A DNA stretch of 64,000 bases from Prochlorococcus sp. HOT208_60m_808G21. Lineage in GTDB: Bacteria; Cyanobacteriota; Cyanobacteriia; PCC-6307; Cyanobiaceae. This document shows positions 8,371 through 20,245 of this stretch, piece by piece. Each line of letters begins with the position of its first letter. The first letter of the stretch is position 1. Location: NCBI GenBank assembly GCA_002026015.1, contig MWOY01000126.1, positions 22,469-86,468 of the forward strand, written 5' to 3'. The notes beneath the pieces are model-generated. The model was not told the origin of the DNA. It searched no databases and saw nothing but the letters and a program-made list of their open reading frames with translations. The position numbers and the translations under genes are program-made.

Positions 8371-8801
8371 ATTAGTGCTGAGAAATCTATTAGCAATATT
8401 GAGAGTATCACCGAAGAAGAAATTAATCCTAGGCTGATCATTAATGAGACATAACCTTTTTTTCTAGGCAATTTATAAAAAGATATTCCAATAATTAATA
8501 TCATTACTAATGAGAAAAAAATTATAATTTTTTCATTTACTAAATTGAGATGTATAACTAAATTTTTTTCTTCAAAAAATTTGAGAAATTCAGATAAAAC
8601 TAGTTCTTCTTCTATTTTCTTAAAATAGTCAAATAAGCTTATAAAAGCAGAACTTAATAAAGATAATGCAACCAATGCAGTAACTGGTTTTGTTAACCTG
8701 TTAAGTGTTCTGTTAAAACTTGCCAATAAAATAAGAATAAAAAAAGAGGTTACTAAAGGTATTAAAGGTATAAGAGTTGTTGAATTTATGAAATTTCCCA
8801 C
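8367..8801 (-). CDS. Membrane protein with NdhF-like N-terminus, 144 aa
   Basis: Four likely membrane helices. The first 55 residues (LIPLIPLVTSFFILILLASF, then NRTLNRLTKPVTALVAL) resemble the start of NdhF/NuoL-type proton-pumping subunits, but the protein ends at 144 residues, far short of about 600, and lacks their conserved charged helices. It is either a remnant or a small independent protein. It lies tail-to-tail with PTOX and overlaps it by four bases, which makes a shared function around plastoquinone tempting but unproven. Confidence 0.6.
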   Translation of the reverse strand: MGNFINSTTLIPLIPLVTSFFILILLASFNRTLNRLTKPVTALVALSLLSSAFISLFDYFKKIEEELVLSEFLKFFEEKNLVIHLNLVNEKIIIFFSLVMILIIGISFYKLPRKKGYVSLMISLGLISSSVILSILLIDFSALI

Positions 8802-8949
8802 GGAAAAAAAATATGTATCTAACTTAAAATTTTATATTATTTCGACGCGTTATTTTATTAAATAAGATTTTTTAAAATCTAAAATGTAATTAGTACCTAT
8901 TGCATTCTGTGTAAATTGATACCAAAATTAAATTAGTATTGAAAAAAAA

Positions 8950-9051
8950 ATGTTAGCCATTTCTGAAATTATTATTGCAAGTGCTATCTTCCTAGGAGTT
9001 GTATATTGGGAAGTCAAATTCCTATATACCAAAACTACTGTAGCGAAATAA
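8950..9051 (+). CDS. Single-pass membrane mini-protein, 33 aa
   Basis: ATG 8950 to TAA 9051. Almost the whole peptide is one hydrophobic helix (EIIIASAIFLGVVYWEVKF) with a short basic tail, the size class of low-molecular-weight photosystem subunits. It does not match a Psb, Psa or Pet subunit I know. It sits between the NdhF-like gene and the poly-Gln gene. Confidence 0.4.
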   Translation: MLAISEIIIASAIFLGVVYWEVKFLYTKTTVAK

Positions 9052-9167
9052 ATTCACTCAAAACAGGAAAATTAAAAGCGTAGAAAATTTAAATAAAATT
9101 TAAGAATTTAAGTTGACAAAAAAAGCTCTAAATATGAGAGAATAAACACAAATATTCAGCCTTTCTA

Positions 9168-9305
9168 ATGAGCGAAGTCCAAAATCCTAATACTAACTCA
9201 ACTCAGCAGCAACAGCAGCAACAGCAGCAATCCTATTCAGACAGCAAAATTAACTCTGCTGAGAGCGAGAGACTTTATCTTGAGATGAAAGAAGCTTGGC
9301 TTTAA
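9168..9305 (+). CDS. Poly-glutamine mini-protein, 45 aa
   Basis: ATG 9168 to TAA 9305 encodes a hydrophilic 45-residue peptide: an Asn/Thr/Ser-rich start, nine consecutive glutamines (residues 13-21) coded by three copies of the 9-base unit cagcagcaa, then a helical ESERLYLEMKEAWL C-terminus. The C-terminal part looks constrained, the Gln run looks like an expanded microsatellite. No membrane segment and no known domain. Confidence 0.45.
   Translation: MSEVQNPNTNSTQQQQQQQQQSYSDSKINSAESERLYLEMKEAWL
9204..9230 (+). repeat. CAG/CAA microsatellite, 3 x 9 bases
   Basis: Three tandem copies of cagcagcaa within the poly-Gln frame. Such a run is unusual in an A+T-rich streamlined genome and could vary in copy number in multiples that keep the frame. 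Confidence 0.8.
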
Positions 9306-9419
9306 ATTTAATTCGTGTTTGAAATAATATTTCTATAAATTTTTTTTTTATTTTGAAGTAACCAATACTTTTTTATTTTCTTTACCCTTTAAATTTTGTT
9401 TAACCACAAGATTAATTTG

Positions 9420-9551
9420 TTGAGAAAACTTAAGCAGTTAGAGAAAATTAACGGAAGGCTCGCAATGGGAGGGTTGATATATTTAGTTTTTACAAAACTA
9501 GTTTCCAGCCGTGCCGACATATTAGACCAGCTTAAATCTTATTTAATTTAA
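9420..9551 (+). CDS. HLIP-like chlorophyll-binding-motif protein, 43 aa (TTG start)
   Basis: The frame encodes LEKINGRLAMGGLIYLVFTK, which holds the E-x-x-N-G-R-x-A-M signature of high-light-inducible/Lhc-type proteins (Glu8, Asn11, Gly12, Arg13, Ala15, Met16) at the head of one membrane helix. In this family the Glu/Arg pair and Asn bind chlorophyll and allow dimers that quench excess light. There is no ATG; the in-frame starts are TTG at 9396, 9417 and 9420, after a stop at 9390-9392. I chose 9420, which gives residue numbers as above. The helix is followed by a short tail. Confidence 0.65.
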   Translation: MRKLKQLEKINGRLAMGGLIYLVFTKLVSSRADILDQLKSYLI

Positions 9552-9572
9552 GAAATGAATTAGAAGTATTTA

Positions 9573-9665
9573 TTATCCAGGAATATTTCGTTCTATATAA
9601 GCGTCAGTTAAAGCTAAAATTAACCCCAATAATGTTGAAAATATAGCAATTTCAATTGATTCCAT
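9573..9665 (-). CDS. Single-pass membrane mini-protein, 30 aa
   Basis: ATG (9665, minus strand) to TAA encodes 30 residues, mostly one hydrophobic helix (EIAIFSTLLGLILALTDAYI) flanked by acidic N- and charged C-terminal residues. Size and shape match small photosynthetic-complex subunits, but the sequence does not match one I recognise. Confidence 0.35.
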   Translation of the reverse strand: MESIEIAIFSTLLGLILALTDAYIERNIPG

Positions 9666-9762
9666 TTTATTTTTGAATTACCCCTAGTTTGCTAAATAAT
9701 TCAAAGTTCAGCAACAAAACCAATAACTTACTATAGTACGTATATACTATTAGTTATTTATT

Positions 9763-10011
9763 GTGAGCTCAGCAACTCCTGAGTTTCTTTTCGTTAGGCC
9801 TGGTGATTATGTCGCAATTAAAAAAGAAAATTGCGAAGATACTAAGGAAAAGAATGAAAATTATTGGATCGGTCAAGTTATCGACTGTATTGGAGGAGCT
9901 AGAAATCCAAATTCATGGACCTTGTTTCAAGTTGCCAATATTGACAATGGAGAGATCACTATAATCAACGCCGATATTGTAGAAAAAATTTTGAAACCTT
10001 CTGGAAGTTAA
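9763..10011 (+). CDS. DUF3104-like protein, 82 aa
   Basis: Starts at GTG 9763. The order VRPGDYVAIKK, then YWIGQVIDCIGGARNPN, then SWTLFQVANIDNGEITIINA fits the short DUF3104-type domain found in marine cyanobacteria, in which a Gly-Asp-Tyr-Val strand, a Trp-x-Gly-Gln-Val strand and an Asn-Ala-Asp end recur. Predicted all-beta and SH3-like in feel; cytoplasmic. Function unknown. The family name is from memory and should be confirmed by profile search. Confidence 0.65.
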   Translation: MSSATPEFLFVRPGDYVAIKKENCEDTKEKNENYWIGQVIDCIGGARNPNSWTLFQVANIDNGEITIINADIVEKILKPSGS

Positions 10012-10077
10012 TCTTAATCAAACAAACTTCTTTAAGTATTACAGAAGCAAAGGGGGAAATGAACGTTTTAAAGGAAA

Positions 10078-10968
10078 TCATCCCAGTTCCAAGCAGGCAA
10101 GTCCATATACTTGATTCATAGGGCAGGGAGGTTGAATACCTTTATACATTCTGTAAGTTTTTGATATTTCCTCAAATCCCAAACTTGATAAAAGATAATT
10201 TGCATAAGGGTTCAGATTAGAGCAATCCAATAAGATTTGAGCATCTAAATCACCAACTAACTCCCTTATTAATAATTCAGCAAGTGGTGGAGTATCCGCT
10301 AATAGTGGGCCAATTCTCCAGCCTTGCTCATTATCCTCCAATACACAAGGTCTTATCCTGCCAAATCCATGGCACATCCCATTATTATCGACAATTGCAC
10401 TGACATTACCATGAGAATTTTTCAACCAGTCATTAAGAAAATGTGGTCTGGGACTAGGTTCTCTTTGATCATCATAAATTAAGACTGCTTCAGAAGAAAT
10501 TTTATTACCCGGGACAACTTTAAAAGAATGAAATTGATCTTTATAGAAATTTCTCAATGGCAAATCTTGCGAACCATTTAATTTCCATCGATTTGTAATG
10601 GAAGATTTTCTAAACCCCCACTTTGCGTAATCATTTAATCTATCTGGGGCAGCCTCAAGACCAATACAATCAACATTTTTCAAATATTCGAGGGCATGTT
10701 TCCATAATCTCACTCCATATCCATTATTCCGGAATTCTTTTTTAACGATAAATAAACCTATAAAACTATAAGAGGAATTATATTTTATGCACGCAATAGA
10801 GCCTATAGGATTATTGTCTAGACAAGCTACCCATACCCCTTGTTTATCTGTATTTCTATAAATTGATAAATCATCCATTCCGGGTGAAAATCCTTCTAAC
10901 CTTGCCCAGTTTGTGACTTCTGGTATTTCATTTATAGATATCAATCTAATTGAAAAATTTTCCCTCAT
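10078..10968 (-). CDS. Two-domain GNAT family acetyltransferase, 296 aa
   Basis: Acetyl-CoA-dependent N-acetyltransferase of unknown substrate. The N-terminal GNAT domain (about residues 5-130) shows the acetyl-CoA loop in VKKEFRNNGYGVRLWKHALE (motif A, R/Q-x-x-G-x-G/A). The C-terminal half (about 150-290) reads like a second, Acetyltransf_18-type domain, with GWRIGPLLADTPPLAELLIR and NPYANYLLSSLGFEEISKTYRMYKG near the end. It starts at ATG 10968 and is divergent from the aldehyde dehydrogenase. Confidence 0.85.
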   Translation of the reverse strand: MRENFSIRLISINEIPEVTNWARLEGFSPGMDDLSIYRNTDKQGVWVACLDNNPIGSIACIKYNSSYSFIGLFIVKKEFRNNGYGVRLWKHALEYLKNVDCIGLEAAPDRLNDYAKWGFRKSSITNRWKLNGSQDLPLRNFYKDQFHSFKVVPGNKISSEAVLIYDDQREPSPRPHFLNDWLKNSHGNVSAIVDNNGMCHGFGRIRPCVLEDNEQGWRIGPLLADTPPLAELLIRELVGDLDAQILLDCSNLNPYANYLLSSLGFEEISKTYRMYKGIQPPCPMNQVYGLACLELG

Positions 10969-11125
10969 AGAAATATACTAACCAAGAAAAATTTGAATTT
11001 TTAATAGCAATATTAATAAATTTGATTATTTCTCATAAAATCATTCGCTTTGATTGAACTGTCTAAAAACCTTAGTTTTTTACAATTTATCCTCTGATAT
11101 ATTTAATACTATTCAAAGGTAAAAA

Positions 11126-12517
11126 ATGAAAATTTCTGATAAATTTCATTTAGAAGACATCTATAAATTAAAAAAAACAGTTCTCACTGGTAAAACTGAA
11201 GATATAAAATGGCGGATCCATCATATCAATATAATTTCTAAACTTTTGGATGAAAATAAAAAAGAGATAATTAAATCACTTTTTGTTGATCTCGGCAAAT
11301 CTGAAATTGAAGGACTTTCAGAAATACTTTTAGTGAAAGAAGAAATTTCACTTATAAAAAAGAAACTCAATTCTTGGATGCGACCAAAAAAGATTGATAC
11401 ACCTTTTTATCTTTTTCCATCATCCTCCAAAGTTATTTATGAACCTCTTGGGTGTGTCTTAATTCTTGGTCCTTATAATTATCCATTACTTTATATTTTA
11501 AAGCCATTGGTAAATATTTTCTCAGCAGGAAATACTGCAGTTATAAAACCATCAGAGAAATGTCCTGCGACCTCAAAACTTATTAAAAAGCTTACTTCCA
11601 AATATTTCCGTAAAGATGTCCTAATGACAGTAGAGGGTGATAATAAACAATCCATAAAATTAATTGAACAAAATTTTGACCACATTTTTTTTACTGGAAG
11701 TACTGAAACTGGAAAATCTATAATGAAATTAGCTTCAAAAAACTTAACTCCATTAACTCTTGAGTTAAGCGGGACAAATCCTGTAATTGTTTTCAAGAAT
11801 GCAAATTTAGAAGTGGCTGCAAAAAGAATTGTTTGGGGTAAATTTTTTAATTCTGGTCAATCCTGCATGGCTCCGAATCATATCTTTGTAGATAAAGAAA
11901 TTGAAAATATTTTTATAGAAAAATTAAAAAAATACATAGTAAGTTTTTACGGAGATAATCCAATTATTTCCGAAAACCTATCAAAATTGGAGAAAAAACA
12001 ATTTATATCAACTGTAGAAATTCTTAAACAATATGAAAAAGAAAAAAGAATTTTATTTGGGGGGACTTTTAGTAAAAAAAAGTTGAAAATATCTCCTACA
12101 ATTTTGAGAACTAAAATAAATGAAACAGATATTTTGCAGAAAGAATTATTCAGTTCACTACTTCCTGTAGTTGGAATTAATGATAAAGAATCAGCTTTAA
12201 AACAGATTAGTCAAACATCAAAACCCTTAGCAATCTACTTATTTGGAGGCAATAAAAAAATCCATAATCATATTTCAAAAGTAACCAGCTCTGGAACAAT
12301 TTGTATAAATGATGTTATGTTGCCAGTCCTTATTCCAAATTTACCCTTTGGAGGGGTTGGGCAAAGTGGTATTGGTAAATTTCATGGAGAAGAAGGTTTT
12401 CGAAATTTTTCAAATCAAAAATCTATTACTTTTAAAGGTTTTTTATTTGATTCAAATCTGCGGTATCCCCCCTATGAAAGAGTAAAGAAATTTTTAAAGT
12501 TTATTTTTCAGGTTTAA
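11126..12517 (+). CDS. Aldehyde dehydrogenase, ALDH3-like, 463 aa
   Basis: NAD(P)-dependent oxidation of aldehydes to acids. Visible motifs are the general-base region LTLELSGTNPVIVF (Glu in LELSG), the cofactor-binding FFTGSTETGKSIMKLAS and the catalytic-Cys site FFNSGQSCMAPNHIFVD. The length (about 460) and lack of an N-terminal extension fit the ALDH3 class, which in cyanobacteria is thought to clear fatty aldehydes from the alkane and membrane-lipid pathways. That substrate is inference. The neighbouring LysM gene starts 64 bases downstream. Confidence 0.93.
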   Translation: MKISDKFHLEDIYKLKKTVLTGKTEDIKWRIHHINIISKLLDENKKEIIKSLFVDLGKSEIEGLSEILLVKEEISLIKKKLNSWMRPKKIDTPFYLFPSSSKVIYEPLGCVLILGPYNYPLLYILKPLVNIFSAGNTAVIKPSEKCPATSKLIKKLTSKYFRKDVLMTVEGDNKQSIKLIEQNFDHIFFTGSTETGKSIMKLASKNLTPLTLELSGTNPVIVFKNANLEVAAKRIVWGKFFNSGQSCMAPNHIFVDKEIENIFIEKLKKYIVSFYGDNPIISENLSKLEKKQFISTVEILKQYEKEKRILFGGTFSKKKLKISPTILRTKINETDILQKELFSSLLPVVGINDKESALKQISQTSKPLAIYLFGGNKKIHNHISKVTSSGTICINDVMLPVLIPNLPFGGVGQSGIGKFHGEEGFRNFSNQKSITFKGFLFDSNLRYPPYERVKKFLKFIFQV

Positions 12518-12589
12518 ATTACTTAAATTGTTTTCAAAAACCTAGCGATTTTTAATTTAAAGATTATCTTTAAATAAATAGTGAGTTTT

Positions 12590-13351
12590 ATGAAATTTGC
12601 ATTTTTAGTAATTGCCATATTTATTAATTTTTTTAATCAAACATTGATAAAATCAGAAGAAAAAATATTTTCATCAAAAAACACAATTGAGAATATTGCT
12701 AGAAAAGAATCAATTACTGAAGAAAAAACTGAAATAAAAAAAATTCATATTGTAAAAAGTGGAGATACAATATCAAGTATTTCAAAATTCTATTCAATTG
12801 ATAAAGATTTAATTATTAAATTGAATAACTTAAAAGATGAAAATTATATCTTTGTTGGCCAAAATCTTATTATCTCCGAATCTTCTGAAAATCTTACAAA
12901 ACAATCACATTTAATTAAAAATTATCATATTGTTCAAACTGGTGAAAATCTTACTGACATATCGAACAAATATAATTTAAAAGTAAAAGAACTTATAGAG
13001 ATTAATAATATTAATAATGCTGATTCAATAAAAATTGGTCAAAAGCTCACAATAAGAAAAAAGAACACAATTAATTCAGAAAAATATGAAACAACTGAAA
13101 ATAAAAAAAATAATGATTTAATTGAGTTAGATAAAAAAATTTACGGTCCTATAATTATCCAAAGTAAAACTTATAAAGATATTAAAGGTAGAAAAGTTTT
13201 AAACGTTATAAATCAAGAAAATAAAAAACTGATTATTTCAATCAATTGTGATAAAAACGAATTAGATGTAAGAATACCTGGCAGGAAATGGATGGGAAGT
13301 AAGCGTGCTAAAGAAGAATTCGAAAATAATTTAATAAATGATTTTTGTTAA
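12590..13351 (+). CDS. LysM-domain secreted or envelope protein
   Basis: Probably binds peptidoglycan. I prefer ATG 12590; GTG 12581 is three codons upstream in frame. Counting from GTG: a signal sequence or N-terminal anchor (about residues 5-22), then two LysM domains at about 56-98 (HIVKSGDTISSISKFYSI) and 115-158 (HIVQTGENLTDISNKYNL), each with the G-D/E-x-L/I signature. The last 90 residues carry a charged linker and a compact C-terminal piece (KWMGSKRAKEEFENN) with no recognised catalytic site, so it may be structural or carry an unknown enzyme domain. Confidence 0.85.
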   Translation: MKFAFLVIAIFINFFNQTLIKSEEKIFSSKNTIENIARKESITEEKTEIKKIHIVKSGDTISSISKFYSIDKDLIIKLNNLKDENYIFVGQNLIISESSENLTKQSHLIKNYHIVQTGENLTDISNKYNLKVKELIEINNINNADSIKIGQKLTIRKKNTINSEKYETTENKKNNDLIELDKKIYGPIIIQSKTYKDIKGRKVLNVINQENKKLIISINCDKNELDVRIPGRKWMGSKRAKEEFENNLINDFC

Positions 13352-13430
13352 AACTTTAATTAATATGTGTGAATAATTTGTCTAAGAATATTAATGATGA
13401 GTTATCCTACAAAAAGTTAAATTATTAGTA

Positions 13431-13640
13431 ATGGCTATTTCAAGAGGAGATCTCGTAAGAGTAAAAAGACCAGAATCATATTGGTATAATGAAATCGGTA
13501 AAGTTGCTTCAGTTGATACCTCAGGCATTAAATATAACTGTGTAGTCAGATTCGATAAAGTAAATTACGCTGGTATAAGCGGAACTGATGGTGGAGCAAA
13601 TACAAATAATTTCGCTGAAAGTGAATTAGAGAAAGCTTAA
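13431..13640 (+). CDS. psaE: Photosystem I reaction centre subunit IV
   Basis: PsaE is the stromal/cytoplasmic PSI subunit that helps dock ferredoxin and stabilises PsaC and PsaD. The 69-residue protein begins [20 protein letters not shown] and contains the conserved [10 protein letters not shown] and [12 protein letters not shown] blocks typical of the SH3-like PsaE fold; length matches cyanobacterial PsaE. It is followed after four bases by mutM, so the two probably share a transcript. Confidence 0.97.
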   Translation: MAISRGDLVRVKRPESYWYNEIGKVASVDTSGIKYNCVVRFDKVNYAGISGTDGGANTNNFAESELEKA

Positions 13641-13644
13641 ATAA

Positions 13645-14523
13645 TTGCCTGAATTACCAGAAGTAGAGACAGTTCGCAGAGGTTTAGAGCAAAAACTTAA
13701 TAACTTTATTATTAAAAAAGTAGAAGTCTGTAGGGATTCAACTGTTGCATTTCCAATCAACAAAGAAGAATTTATTAAAGGACTTCTGAACTCACTTATT
13801 TATAAATGGGATAGAAGAGGAAAATATTTAATAGCTCAATTAAAAGAAGTTCAAAATGAGAATGCCCAATTTCTTGTAGAAAATTCAAAAAATAACGGAT
13901 TTCTTGTAGTTCATCTAAGAATGACTGGATATTTTAAATTTATTGAAAACTCAAGTCATCCTTGTAAACATACAAGAATAAGATTTTTCGATAAAAATAA
14001 TAATGAGCTTAGGTATATTGACGTAAGAAGTTTTGGGCAAATGTGGTGGATTAATAAAGGTCTATCGCCTAACAAAATAATTAAAGGATTAGGTTCATTA
14101 GGACCAGAACCATTTTCTAAAGAGTTTGATGCTAATTATCTTAAGAAAGTTATTTCAAAACGATCAAAATCTATAAAAGCTATTTTATTAGATCAAACAA
14201 TAGTGGCAGGTATAGGAAATATTTATGCTGATGAAAGTTTATACTCCGCTGGTATCTCACCTTTTAGGGAAGCTCGAACAATAAAGAATTATGAGTTTAT
14301 CAAGCTCAAGGAATCAATTGTAACTGTATTAAAAAAAAGTATAGGTTCTGGGGGTACTACATTTAGTGATTTTAGGGACTTGGAAGGAGAAAATGGGAAT
14401 TTTGGTTTACAGACAAATGTCTATAGAAGAACTGGAAAAGAATGTCGTAAATGTGGGAATTTAATTGAGAGACAAAAAATTACTGGAAGAAGTACCCATT
14501 GGTGTCCAAAATGCCAAAAATAA
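13645..14523 (+). CDS. mutM: Formamidopyrimidine-DNA glycosylase
   Basis: Base-excision repair enzyme that removes 8-oxoguanine and formamidopyrimidines and cuts the strand. Starting at TTG 13645 gives M-P-E-L-P-E-V-E, placing the catalytic Pro2 and Glu3 exactly, which settles the start. A conserved Lys lies in the [10 protein letters not shown] region, a helix-two-turn-helix carries [17 protein letters not shown], and the C-terminal zinc finger has Cys267, Cys270, Cys287 and Cys290. At 292 residues it is slightly longer than typical because of an Asn/Glu-rich insertion around residues 68-85. Coupling with psaE ties oxidative repair to photosynthesis only by position. Confidence 0.96.
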   Translation: MPELPEVETVRRGLEQKLNNFIIKKVEVCRDSTVAFPINKEEFIKGLLNSLIYKWDRRGKYLIAQLKEVQNENAQFLVENSKNNGFLVVHLRMTGYFKFIENSSHPCKHTRIRFFDKNNNELRYIDVRSFGQMWWINKGLSPNKIIKGLGSLGPEPFSKEFDANYLKKVISKRSKSIKAILLDQTIVAGIGNIYADESLYSAGISPFREARTIKNYEFIKLKESIVTVLKKSIGSGGTTFSDFRDLEGENGNFGLQTNVYRRTGKECRKCGNLIERQKITGRSTHWCPKCQK

Positions 14524-14556
14524 AAAAGGGTTTACTCTTGATGAGTAAGCCCTTTT
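14524..14556. terminator. Bidirectional terminator between mutM and the rRNA operon
   Basis: The inverted repeat aaggg tttactc / gagtaagccctt with a five-base loop (14538-14542) has an A-run before it and a T-run after it, so it can stop mutM transcripts rightward and 5S transcripts leftward. One G-T pair in the stem, otherwise perfect over 12 bases. Confidence 0.85.
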
Positions 14557-14566
14557 AAATATTTTT

Positions 14567-14684
14567 ACCTGGCATTGAGCTATTTTCTCAAGGGGCTACC
14601 CCCTAAATATTTTCGCCGCTGATGCGTTTCACAACCGAGTTCGAGATGGATCGGAGTGGTTCCACATCGCCATGAACACCAGGA
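14567..14684 (-). rRNA. rrf: 5S ribosomal RNA
   Basis: About 118 bases on the minus strand, starting TCCTGGTGTTCATGGCGATG and ending near GCTCAATGCCAGGTA; 5' and 3' ends pair as the terminal stem (CCTGG / CCAGG). Contains the conserved CTCGAACTCGG loop. Ends are set by eye and may be off by a few bases. Confidence 0.95.
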
Positions 14685-14747
14685 TAGTATGAACCTTGAG
14701 AACTGCATAGAAAATTATATATTTAAAAACAATAAATTAAGTTTATT

Positions 14748-17624
<2,877 letters not shown>

Positions 17625-17879
17625 TAACTTCAAAAATTGAAGCATCAGCTTAATAGAATTGTTATTAATGCATTCGCACAAATAATAAATCTGCATCATT
17701 AAAGATGCTTATTGTCTTTAAAAAAATCTATGCAGTTGTCAAGGTTCTCTGAAAACAATGAAATTAATTCAATGAGTCCAGCATCTTAATGATTTCATTA
17801 GGAAGCTAGATTCGTTCAGAATAATGATCACAACTCAAAACATTTCCTTTCTACCGGTTATGGAAGAGGTGGTAATCAG

Positions 17880-17952
17880 TGGAGGTAAGCGGACTCGAAC
17901 CGCTGACATCCTGCTTGCAAAGCAGGCGCTCTACCAACTGAGCTATACCCCC
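17880..17952 (-). tRNA. tRNA-Ala (anticodon TGC)
   Basis: 73 bases on the minus strand in the 16S-23S spacer: GGGGGTATAGCTCAG 5' half, anticodon loop CTTTGCAAG with TGC, T-loop GGTTCGAGTCC, discriminator A. The CCA end is not encoded. Confidence 0.97.
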
Positions 17953-17964
17953 AACATAGAGATA

Positions 17965-18038
<74 letters not shown>

Positions 18039-18162
18039 AGGAAAAATAATGGGTGTGACCTAGAAAAACTTAGGAAATGAAATTCTTAACAAATTAAGAA
18101 CGTGAGATACCGATCGACCTAAGGTGACAAAATAATAATATTAAACATTTTGTTGTCTCCCT

Positions 18163-19650
<1,488 letters not shown>

Positions 19651-20245
19651 TCAAATCCTTTTGTAGATAAATCTACTCAAATTGAATTGCTTTACCCAAA
19701 TAAAAAATTGCTTTATTTAGTTTTAGCCTCCTTAAATTTTAAGGATTACATTGAGTGCACATTAAAAATATTTCTAAAGTGACTTTCCAAGATCTCAGAT
19801 CCGTTTGCACCAAAGCCAAAAGTTAGCAATTGATGACATTTTTTTATATTCTTGACGGGACCTCACACCTTTATTGCATATTCATCTCGAAATAACCAAC
19901 AAAAATTAGTTATTCTTGACGCAATAAAAGCATCAGTTCCTAAGTTTTTAAATTTTCTAGGTGCAGAGTTAAACAACTTGTGAATAACTCAATCAGAAGG
20001 GAAAAACCCTTCCTCTGGCTGAAAATAATGATCGAAATCAAATCTCCAGAAAATTCAATTATTTACCAAAAATCAGATTTAAGGTATTTGCTTGAATGAT
20101 GCAAAAAGAATATTTCTGCCCAGAAGAAAATACTAAACCATCCAACCGTAATTGTGCAACCTTTTATACAAAAATTTTTTATTAATTTTTTATTTGTTCA
20201 AAGTCTCTCTAAACAACTAGGCTTAAATAAAGGGATATAAATGAA
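19651..20245. other. Intergenic region between 16S and invertase; rRNA leader
   Basis: Nearly 600 bases with no credible gene. It must hold the rRNA operon promoter (minus strand) and the invertase promoter (plus strand), but I could not identify either with confidence. Two things stand out: an 11-base direct repeat tattcttgacg at 19847-19857 and 19911-19921, and a perfect six-pair hairpin gaaggg/cccttc (19996-20012) with an all-A loop. Leader processing signals are expected here. Confidence 0.55.

Noticed and set aside
9204..9230. CRISPR array
   Set aside because: The 9-base unit is a simple microsatellite in a coding frame; there are no spacers.
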